This document shows, piece after piece, positions 1 to 6,139 of a stretch of DNA of 11,168 nucleotides. Every line of letters starts with the position of its first letter. Position 1 is the stretch's first letter. The stretch is from Chloroflexi bacterium RBG_13_46_14 (GTDB lineage Bacteria; Chloroflexota; Dehalococcoidia; Dehalococcoidales; UBA2162). The translations under genes were made by a program, and so were the position numbers. The DNA lies in assembly GCA_001796415.1 (NCBI GenBank), contig MGML01000106.1, forward strand, positions 1,002 to 12,169, in the 5' to 3' direction. The notes under the pieces were generated by a model. The model ran no database searches and was not told where the DNA came from. It worked only from the letters and a program-made list of their open reading frames with translations.

Positions 1-366
1 TCCGAGCACAACACCATCGGCTTTCTTTTTCAGCAGCATCCATGTTTCGGGATCATCCGCGAATGTATTGCCTGCTTTTACATGAAGCACGGTCTTCACC
101 TCAGGCATATTTTTCGCGAACCACTCCTGAACTTCCTGTAAAAATTCATTTGAACCGGCAAAGCCGGTATCGACAAGATAGATAGTCTTGCCTTCCAGAG
201 TATCCAGGCGTTCAGCCATTTGCCTTGGAAGATCGTCAATGTCCATAACGGGCTGGGTCTTCGGATCGAATATGGACATCATTTCCGATCCCGGCTCCCC
301 GCGCCTGCCGAATTTCCCGGCAGGCTGCCCCCTGGGATCGAGTACAATAATCTTTGAATCGTTCAT
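1..366 (-). CDS. UGSC-family (possibly seleno-) protein, N-terminal part, runs off the left edge
   Basis: The frame is open from ATG at 366 to the window edge, giving 122 residues. It begins MNDSKIIVLDPRGQPAG, and at about residues 54-66 has LDTLEGKTIYLVD followed by a stretch ending ADGVVLG. This resembles the N-terminal half of the UGSC family, which usually opens with a 'LDPxG' segment, then 'L.gKtvgllD', a helix, and 'aDaVivG' just before a Gly-(Sec/Cys)-Gly-Ser-Cys motif. That motif would lie immediately beyond base 1, so whether this copy uses selenocysteine cannot be seen. The start is supported by an AGGAGAGCT ribosome binding site (370-378). The biochemical role of the family is not firmly known; a thiol or selenol redox function is inferred from the motif. 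It is a separate unit from its neighbours, with its own promoter. Family recognition is from memory. Confidence 0.7.
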   Translation of the reverse strand, partial: MNDSKIIVLDPRGQPAGKFGRRGEPGSEMMSIFDPKTQPVMDIDDLPRQMAERLDTLEGKTIYLVDTGFAGSNEFLQEVQEWFAKNMPEVKTVLHVKAGNTFADDPETWMLLKKKADGVVLG

Positions 367-430
367 ACACAGCTCTCCTGATTTTTTCAGGCTTGAACGG
401 ATTAAGTAACTGATTCCAAACCTGAAGAAT

Positions 431-439
431 ATTATAGCA
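431..439 (-). promoter_or_regulatory. extended -10 promoter of the UGSC-family gene
   Basis: The minus strand reads TGCTATAAT, a perfect TATAAT with a TGn extension. No convincing -35 box lies 16-18 bases upstream, which is common for extended -10 promoters. The hexamer is 65 bases upstream of the ATG at 366. It lies in the 308-base gap between the UGSC gene and the double-receiver regulator; apart from this site and the terminator at about 551-589, I see nothing else in that gap. Confidence 0.5.
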
Positions 440-550
440 CTCTCTGTACATGAAATTCCAAAACATAGCCATTTTAGTGGATTCCTGGTTATCACAAAAA
501 GTTCTCGATATGGGGTATCGGAAATCGTGCCGGTTCCCGGATAAGACATA

Positions 551-589
551 AAAGAAAAACCCCCGATGATGTATCACAGGGAGTTTTTC
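551..589 (-). terminator. intrinsic terminator of the leftward operon
   Basis: On the minus strand an 11-position arm (589-579) pairs with 564-554 (GAAAAACTCCC against GGGGGTTTTTC) with one internal mismatch and a 14-base loop. It is followed by TTTTTCTTTT. It lies about 85 bases beyond the stop of the double-receiver regulator, so it probably ends the transcript of that operon. The stem is nearly symmetric, so it may also work weakly in the other direction. Confidence 0.5.
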
Positions 590-674
590 ACAAGTATTTA
601 AGATTTCTGAACACTTTTTAGATAGATATTCGGCGTTTAATATATGGATGTTTTTACGGGTTCTTTTTTATAAA

Positions 675-1544
675 TTAATTCACAACCAGTTCGGCAAATT
701 CCGCAGGGAAATACCTGCCCTGGCTGACATACCTGATACCTCTGATAAGGTCGGAACTGGCGGCCTTCTTGGGTATGAAGCCAAATGCTCCCGACTGTTT
801 GGCAACAATCATATTTTCCTCTTCGTCATACTGGGTGAGTATTAAAACCTTAGTTTCAGGATACTTCTCGCTTATCAATTTGGTAGCTTCTATTCCACTC
901 ATCACCGGCATGAAGATATCCACCAGGGCTACATGGGGTGAAAACCTCATTACTTTATCCACGGCATCCTGTCCGTTCACTGCTTCACTGATTACCTCCA
1001 TGTCTTTCTGTAGCGATATCACTGCCGATATTCCTGTTCGTATCATCGTATGATCGTCGACCACCAGTATTTTGATCGTTTTTGTTTTAGCATCCAGCAG
1101 ACTCCTGATCCTTGGTACCAGAGAAACCGGTTCGATCGGCTTGGACAGGTATTCGTCACCGTCCACCCGAATATTCTCAAACGTACGTAATCCCCTGATA
1201 TTCTGTTCGCCCTGTCTTGCGTCGATTACCAGAATAGGAATATCCTTGTACCTGGGATGTTTCTCAAGCCACTTATACATGGTAAAAGTCTGACCGGCAG
1301 GCGCCAGGGTTCCCAGAATAATAACGTCCGGTTCTGATTCCATCATCTCCATGGCGTGTTCTTTATCCGATGTAGTGAAAACCTTATATGCTTTTGCTTC
1401 CATTGTTCGGCGACAGGATTCGACGAAAGCCGGTTCATCATCGATAATCAGTATCTTTTCTTTCTTTTTCCTTGTAACTGGTTTTTTTGTGGATACCCCT
1501 CCCCTGGCGGATTTTTTTCGGCTTCTTACTGCTTTCTCAGTCAT
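675..1544 (-). CDS. Response regulator with a degenerate receiver plus a NarL-type receiver and no output domain
   Basis: The 289-aa protein has a Lys/Arg-rich N-terminus (1-30), a first receiver domain (about 31-151) and a second receiver (about 158-285). Receiver 1 keeps the acidic pocket (D35, D36) and the KP motif (K135-P136), but the phospho-acceptor position in PDVIILG is Gly78, so it should not be phosphorylated in the usual way. Receiver 2 is complete: D163/D164, acceptor D209 in ALVDIFMP, T237 and K259. Its sequence is closest to NarL/FixJ-type receivers and resembles the regulator at 5483-6139. The chain stops at residue 289, where a LuxR-type helix-turn-helix would begin, and nothing resembling that domain is seen downstream. 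Start: ATG with AGGAGGG eight bases upstream. It lies 61 bases after metF with no terminator between, so it is probably co-transcribed. It likely acts by protein contact, as a phosphate sink or adaptor (inference). Confidence 0.85.
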   Translation of the reverse strand: MTEKAVRSRKKSARGGVSTKKPVTRKKKEKILIIDDEPAFVESCRRTMEAKAYKVFTTSDKEHAMEMMESEPDVIILGTLAPAGQTFTMYKWLEKHPRYKDIPILVIDARQGEQNIRGLRTFENIRVDGDEYLSKPIEPVSLVPRIRSLLDAKTKTIKILVVDDHTMIRTGISAVISLQKDMEVISEAVNGQDAVDKVMRFSPHVALVDIFMPVMSGIEATKLISEKYPETKVLILTQYDEEENMIVAKQSGAFGFIPKKAASSDLIRGIRYVSQGRYFPAEFAELVVN

Positions 1545-1605
1545 TTTTCTTTCCCTCCTCTTCGCTTATTTACACTATGTCAGCCCTGATCCTGTAATAG
1601 TCAGA

Positions 1606-2511
1606 TTATCGAGAAGGAACACTTACAGCGCTGGATGCTTCTATAATTTCAGGTACGATATGTTCGTTTCCTACAGCCATGATATGCACACCGTCGCATA
1701 GCTTCTCTTCCCTTATTTTCCTGATAAATCGCGCCGCTATTTCCATTCCCTTTTCCAGTCCTTTGCCTTTTTCAACTGATGCTAACTCGTCGATGATTTC
1801 CTGGGCGACCAGGATGCCGGGAACGTTCTTATTCATATACCTTGCCGCTCCAGCCGAACTCAGGACTATGATACCTGCCAGTATCTTTACATTGAACCGG
1901 GAGGCATATTGCATAAACCTCCGGAAACTCGCCAGGTCGAAAATCCCCTGGGTCTGGAAAAATCTGGCTCCTGCGGATACTTTCTTATCGAACTTTATTA
2001 GCTGCGGTTCGATAAAATCCGCTTCCGGGTGAACTGAGGCGCCCGCGAAAAATTGCGGCGCCTTATTTAATTCATTGCCGGCAGTGTCATATCCGGATTC
2101 AAGCGTTTTTATTATCTCCAGGAGCTGCACTGAATCCGCGTCGAATACCGGTTTTGCTTCCTTATGATCCCCAACATCAACGGAATCACCTGTAAGACAG
2201 AGTACGTTTACTACATTCCTGGAATAAGCGAACATCAGGTCTGCCTGGAGTGCCAGTCGGTTCCTGTCTCGGCATGTCATTTGAAAAATCGGTTCTCCTC
2301 CATGTTCTTTTACCAGCAGGCAGCCACCCAGTGAAGGATAACGCATCACCGAACTCTGATGGTCTGTGATATTAATAGCATCGACCTTATCTTTCAACAG
2401 GTCGATATGATGTATCATCTCGGTAAGGTCAACTCCCTTGGGGGGACCGATTTCGGTAGTGATAATAAACTCACCGGAATTGAGTTTCTCTTCGAACAAA
2501 GAATTAGCCAC
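1606..2511 (-). CDS. metF: Methylenetetrahydrofolate reductase, catalytic subunit MetF
   Basis: MetF is the FMN- or FAD-containing TIM-barrel enzyme that reduces 5,10-methylene-THF to 5-methyl-THF, the last step of the methyl branch of the Wood-Ljungdahl pathway. I start it at GTG 2511, giving 301 aa, a normal length for the bacterial catalytic domain. GGAGG lies eight bases upstream, and an alternative ATG at 2712 would add 67 residues read from inside metV that match no family. Signatures seen: E20 in TTEIGPPKG (equivalent to the catalytic Glu28 of E. coli MetF), INITDHQSS (47-54), VLCLTGDSVDVGDH (103-116) with VFDADS (122-127), GASVHPEAD (157-165) and ARFFQTQGIFDL (182-193). The start overlaps the metV stop by 8 bases (GTGGCTAA), so translation is coupled. 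With MetV adjacent, it is the multi-subunit type used by acetogens rather than the solitary NADH-dependent E. coli type. Confidence 0.93.
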   Translation of the reverse strand: MANSLFEEKLNSGEFIITTEIGPPKGVDLTEMIHHIDLLKDKVDAINITDHQSSVMRYPSLGGCLLVKEHGGEPIFQMTCRDRNRLALQADLMFAYSRNVVNVLCLTGDSVDVGDHKEAKPVFDADSVQLLEIIKTLESGYDTAGNELNKAPQFFAGASVHPEADFIEPQLIKFDKKVSAGARFFQTQGIFDLASFRRFMQYASRFNVKILAGIIVLSSAGAARYMNKNVPGILVAQEIIDELASVEKGKGLEKGMEIAARFIRKIREEKLCDGVHIMAVGNEHIVPEIIEASSAVSVPSR

Positions 2512-3187
2512 TTTTCCCACCTCCGACGTCGCTGGCGACACTCGTGATTCTCCTCGGTCTTGGTATTGCGCGGAAATTTCGAAGAGGGTAATAGCGTCTG
2601 ATTTTTTCAAGCTGCTGGAGACGTTCCAGCCGTTCATATATCTGTATCCAGGCACAATCCATTTCCATGTTAGCTTCACATTTTCCGTTTTTTGTGCCGG
2701 CACAGGGTCCATTAAGTATTCCCTTTGTACAGCGTGTAATCGGACAGATTCCGGCGGTATCTTCCAGGCGACAGTCTCCGCAAGCCGCGCATCTTTCGTC
2801 CCAGATGCCGGATTCTTTCGTCATTCCCATAAATGATGTATTTACACCGGGCAATACAGGTGTATCCGCCAGCTTTTCAGCAATTGCCTGAACTCCTATC
2901 CCACAGCCGAGAGACAGTACGGCATCGATGCTACTTACTCTCTCTTCGAGTAGTTCGAGGAACTCCGGGTCGCACTGTCTTTTCAGAGTCAGTTCGTAGA
3001 AATTATGATAGGCATCGCCGCTCCGTGTCTGTGCCAGTCGCAAAGCATCATGGAGAAAGGACACCTCGTTTTCACCACCGGCATTGCACACAGTCATACA
3101 TGTTCCACAACCGATAATCATGACATTCTCATATGGTGTGATCATCCTGACTATTTCATCCAGCGGTTTCTGTTCTGCAACAATCAA
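2504..3187 (-). CDS. metV: MetV, iron-sulfur/zinc partner subunit of methylenetetrahydrofolate reductase
   Basis: The 227-aa, cysteine-rich protein is the MetV-type 'methylenetetrahydrofolate reductase C-terminal domain' partner that delivers electrons to MetF. Cysteines fall in groups: C27/C30/C34 in IGCGTCMTVC, C95, and a C-terminal set C133/C136/C139/C148/C153/C162/C170/C178 containing NGPCAGTKNGKCE and DCAWIQIYERL, the family hallmark. These residues are expected to hold an Fe-S cluster and a zinc site. The start is TTG at 3187. It is chosen because AGGAGG sits seven bases upstream, and because the TTG overlaps the TGA stop of the preceding gene (TTGA), which is classic translational coupling. 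The last residues overlap the start of metF. The order fusion protein - MetV - MetF argues that the three products form one complex (inference). Confidence 0.9.
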   Translation of the reverse strand: MIVAEQKPLDEIVRMITPYENVMIIGCGTCMTVCNAGGENEVSFLHDALRLAQTRSGDAYHNFYELTLKRQCDPEFLELLEERVSSIDAVLSLGCGIGVQAIAEKLADTPVLPGVNTSFMGMTKESGIWDERCAACGDCRLEDTAGICPITRCTKGILNGPCAGTKNGKCEANMEMDCAWIQIYERLERLQQLEKIRRYYPLRNFRAIPRPRRITSVASDVGGGKSG

Positions 3188-5304
3188 TCTCTCACCTCCT
3201 GTTTTATTATCGATGCCAGGAAAGAACCTGATATCTCTTCGAATGCTTCGTTGATCTCTGTAACCGGATCGGTGCCGGCAGTTCCGGGGATGAACAGCTT
3301 GAGACGCTCTGGTTCGATTCCTATTGATTTCAGAACACCTTTCACTTTATTAACCCGTTTCATAACCTGTGCAGCGGTATTATCCCTGGCACACTGGTCT
3401 CCGCATCCGGCAATAAATACGCCTTCCGCTCCACCTTCGAATGCTCTCAACAGGTGTGAAGGTTCCACTTTAGCAATACACAATACCGGTACTATCCAGA
3501 CACCTGCTTTAGTTCCCCTCCATAAACCGCCAAGTGTACCGGTACCGAATAATCCGTACTGACAGCAAAATCCTATAATAAAGGACTCGCGCTTCGACTC
3601 TGCCGCAGACCTGAAGACGTGATCCAATTCCTCGTCGATAAGCCTTTTTTCTCTGGTATTTCTCAGAACTATGGCGTTTGCCGGACATTCTGCCACGCAG
3701 ATCCCGCATGCCTGGCATTGGTCGGCAGGTATGTTTATGGTTCCGTGTTCATCCAGATACGGGACATGATAAGGACAGACGCGTAAACAGGTCAGACAGG
3801 TAGCGCACTTGTCCTGGAAGAGAATTTCCGCACCTATTCCGCACCGCAGACATCTCCTGGCTTCGTTTATCGCTTCCTCCCAGCCGTAACTCAGCTCTAT
3901 CGGTTGAAAATCTTTTGTACGAAGCTCAGGAGGTAGCACCTGCGGCTCGCTCCTGCCTATCCTCCGTATTGCATTTATTGTCTCGGGCTTTAATTCGCGA
4001 TTTACCTTACCTCGCTCCACTTTTTGGCTTGATGGATACCTGTGCTGCAAGTAATCGTCAATCCGGTTTGCTGCCATCCTGCCGGCAGCCAGCGCTTCGG
4101 TGACTGTCGCCGGGCCTGTTACCGCATCTCCGCCGGCAAACACTCCTTGCCGGTTTGTTGTCAGGGTAACCGGATCAACCTGTATGGTACTCCCTCTTCC
4201 TATACTTACCCGGAAATCACCTGGTGTCTGTGGTGCCTGTCCGGTGGCAATAATAACGGAATCGAATACCTTTTCCTTTTCACTGCCCGCGACGGGAATG
4301 GGTTGCCGACGCCCGCTGGTATCCGGTTCACCGAGTTTCATTTTTACGCAGGTAAGGTAGAGTTTCCCTTCATTTCTCGTAATTCTGGTTGGTGTTGTCA
4401 GGTATTGAATCCGGATATTTTCTTCCAGTGCCTGTTTCACTTCCTCAGGATCTGCTGGCATTTCTTTATTACTTCTACGGTAAAGGATAGTCACTTTTTT
4501 TGCCCCGAGTCTTGCCGCGGTACGTGCGGCGTCGATAGCAACATTCCCTCCACCCACAACGGCAACACTGTCGCCAGGCACCGGATGTAATCCCAGGTTT
4601 ACCTCTCGCAGAAACGTCGCTCCGTCTATCACTCCTGGGCTCTCCTCTCCTTCTATTCCCATTTTCAGGCTCTGGTGAGCGCCTATGGTAATAAATATAG
4701 CCTTATATCCGAGTTCGAACAATACGTCGAGTGATACTACTCGCGTATTCGTCCTGATTTCCACACCTATCTGGGTCAGTCGATAGACTTCCGTATCGAG
4801 AACTTCTCTCGGAAGTCTGTATTGAGGGATACCCACTCTCAGCATTCCGCCAACCTCTGTATGCGCTTCAAAGACAGTCACCGTGTATCCTAACATCCTG
4901 AGATAATACGCACAGGACAGACCTGCCGGACCCGATCCTACTATCGCCACCTTCTCCGAATGCTTTGTTTCAGCTTCGGCTTGTACCATGCGATCGCCGC
5001 CGAATTCCACGGCAAACCTCTTTAAAGATCGTATTGCTATCGGACTATCTACCTGGGCACGACGGCATTTATCTTCGCAGGGATGAGTACACACATGAGC
5101 ACAGATCGATGGAAATGGATTCCCCTCCCTGATTATCTGGAGTGCTTCCATCACTTTGCCCTGTGCAACAAGGTCTACGTATTCACGGATATCCATTTTC
5201 AACGGGCAAGCATCCTGGCAGGGAGGAACCAGGCTATTATCGTACTTCTTTTCCTTATGACCGGCGGCAATGACCTGTCTCTCGTTTTTTACGACCGAAT
5301 TCAT
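3184..5304 (-). CDS. GltD-like FAD/NAD(P)H oxidoreductase fused to 2x[4Fe-4S] ferredoxin and an MvhD-like domain
   Basis: This 706-aa protein is the probable electron-input subunit for MetVF. Domains in order: an N-terminal GltD/Fer4_20-type Fe-S segment with C29, C33, C68, C72, C76 and C80 (about 25-105); an FAD Rossmann fold with VAIVGSGPAGLSC (119-131); an NAD(P)H-binding insert VAVVGGGNVAIDA (247-259); the second FAD motif AGGDAVTGPATVTEAL ending near 405; a linker; two [4Fe-4S] motifs CATCLTCLRVCP (500-511) and CQACGICVAECP (530-541); and an MvhD-like tail (about 574-679) with C580/C581, C609, C634 and C638. I chose ATG 5304, next to a G-rich ribosome binding site (GGGGGGAG). A GTG one codon earlier is possible. 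Its stop overlaps the metV start. Moorella-type clusters supply similar functions as separate HdrA and MvhD proteins; no HdrB or HdrC gene is visible here. Whether it bifurcates electrons cannot be read from sequence. Confidence 0.85.
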   Translation of the reverse strand: MNSVVKNERQVIAAGHKEKKYDNSLVPPCQDACPLKMDIREYVDLVAQGKVMEALQIIREGNPFPSICAHVCTHPCEDKCRRAQVDSPIAIRSLKRFAVEFGGDRMVQAEAETKHSEKVAIVGSGPAGLSCAYYLRMLGYTVTVFEAHTEVGGMLRVGIPQYRLPREVLDTEVYRLTQIGVEIRTNTRVVSLDVLFELGYKAIFITIGAHQSLKMGIEGEESPGVIDGATFLREVNLGLHPVPGDSVAVVGGGNVAIDAARTAARLGAKKVTILYRRSNKEMPADPEEVKQALEENIRIQYLTTPTRITRNEGKLYLTCVKMKLGEPDTSGRRQPIPVAGSEKEKVFDSVIIATGQAPQTPGDFRVSIGRGSTIQVDPVTLTTNRQGVFAGGDAVTGPATVTEALAAGRMAANRIDDYLQHRYPSSQKVERGKVNRELKPETINAIRRIGRSEPQVLPPELRTKDFQPIELSYGWEEAINEARRCLRCGIGAEILFQDKCATCLTCLRVCPYHVPYLDEHGTINIPADQCQACGICVAECPANAIVLRNTREKRLIDEELDHVFRSAAESKRESFIIGFCCQYGLFGTGTLGGLWRGTKAGVWIVPVLCIAKVEPSHLLRAFEGGAEGVFIAGCGDQCARDNTAAQVMKRVNKVKGVLKSIGIEPERLKLFIPGTAGTDPVTEINEAFEEISGSFLASIIKQEVRD

Positions 5305-5334
5305 CACTCTCCCCCCTTTAATAATCTTGCTAAC

Positions 5335-5365
5335 TTAATAGTATTCGCCGGAGATATTTCTTCAA
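5335..5365 (-). promoter_or_regulatory. weak candidate promoter of the fusion-metV-metF operon
   Basis: On the minus strand TTGAAG (5365-5360) and TATTAA (5340-5335) are separated by 19 bases, and lie about 30 bases upstream of the ATG at 5304. Each box keeps four to five consensus bases, but the spacing is long. The operon may equally be read through from the kinase/regulator genes. Confidence 0.3.
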
Positions 5366-5413
5366 TGGGCTATTACAGGGAAGAGAGGGGAATTGTATCT
5401 GGATTACGCATTA

Positions 5414-5440
5414 GGAAAAGACCCTGAATATATATTAGGG
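5414..5440 (-). terminator. weak candidate terminator after the NarL-type regulator
   Basis: Bases 5422-5440 can fold into an eight-pair stem (CCCU... with ...AGGG, one G-U pair, AT-rich middle, three-base loop). On the minus strand it is followed by TCTTTTCC. The stem is AT-rich and the T tract short, so it is probably leaky and may only attenuate reading into the methylene-THF reductase operon. Confidence 0.3.
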
Positions 5441-5482
5441 AAAATACTGGCTGTTAGCGGATAGAGGGAATTCGTTCAGAAA

Positions 5483-6139
5483 TTATGAGAGGATAATACG
5501 TTTACGGATGGCATACCTGATAAGATCAGTCTTGTTATGGATGTTCAGTTTATTCATCAGGCGAGTTTTGTACCATTCGACTGTCTTCTGGCTGACTACC
5601 AGTAAGGAAGCGACTTCTTTCGCAGTATGTCCCTCGGCAACCAGTTTGAATACTTCCTTTTCTCTGTCAGTCAGAAGTTTGTAAGGATCACGTTCATCGT
5701 CAAGGGATGATGTTTTATGTTGATAATCTTTAACAAGAACGGTAGCTGCTTCAGGCGACAGATACGAATCGCCATTATAAGCGGTCTGTATCGCCGTAGC
5801 AAGTTCCGAAAAAGCCGACATTTTCGTTACAAAACCGCGTGCTCCCGCTTCGATTACAGGGATCACGTATTCACTGTCATCATACTGGGTCAGCACTATG
5901 ACCTGGATACCGGGATATTCCTTTTTTAAGCGCCGGGTGGTTTCAAGTCCTCCCATTACCGGCATTGCCAGGTCCATCAGCACTACGTCGGGAGGATTTT
6001 GCCGGATTTTTTCGAGAGCTTCGATACCATCCGAAGCTTCGCCGATTACCTCGATGTCTGATGAAAGCGATAATAAAGCACGGACACCAGCCCGCACCAG
6101 GGTATGGTCGTCAACTATCAGTACTTTAATTTTCCGCAT
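5483..6139 (-). CDS. NarL/FixJ-family response regulator (receiver plus LuxR-type DNA-binding domain)
   Basis: The 218-aa protein has a complete receiver domain (about 4-120): D10/D11 pocket, phospho-acceptor D56 in VVLMDLAMP, T84 and K106. After a linker comes a LuxR-type helix-turn-helix (about 153-214), with LTDREKEVFKLVAEGHTAKEVA and SQKTVEWYKTRLMNKL in two adjacent stretches. It should bind DNA as a dimer once phosphorylated by the kinase encoded just upstream, whose 3' end it overlaps by 14 bases. Start: ATG with AAGGA eight bases upstream, inside the kinase gene. Because the next genes leftward are the methylene-THF reductase operon, that operon is the first target to suspect; no operator could be identified by eye. 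Confidence 0.93.
   Translation of the reverse strand: MRKIKVLIVDDHTLVRAGVRALLSLSSDIEVIGEASDGIEALEKIRQNPPDVVLMDLAMPVMGGLETTRRLKKEYPGIQVIVLTQYDDSEYVIPVIEAGARGFVTKMSAFSELATAIQTAYNGDSYLSPEAATVLVKDYQHKTSSLDDERDPYKLLTDREKEVFKLVAEGHTAKEVASLLVVSQKTVEWYKTRLMNKLNIHNKTDLIRYAIRKRIILS

Noticed and set aside
236..577. 113-codon open frame on the minus strand
   Set aside because: It overlaps the start of the UGSC-family gene in another frame, spans that gene's promoter and the terminator hairpin, and has low-complexity, family-less sequence.
2512..2712. 67-residue N-terminal extension of MetF
   Set aside because: The residues lie entirely inside metV in another frame and match no MetF N-terminus; the GTG at 2511 has the proper ribosome binding site.
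4042..4590. 182-codon plus-strand open frame
   Set aside because: It is antisense to the NAD(P)H/FAD part of the fusion protein, which has clear family motifs; the antisense product has none.
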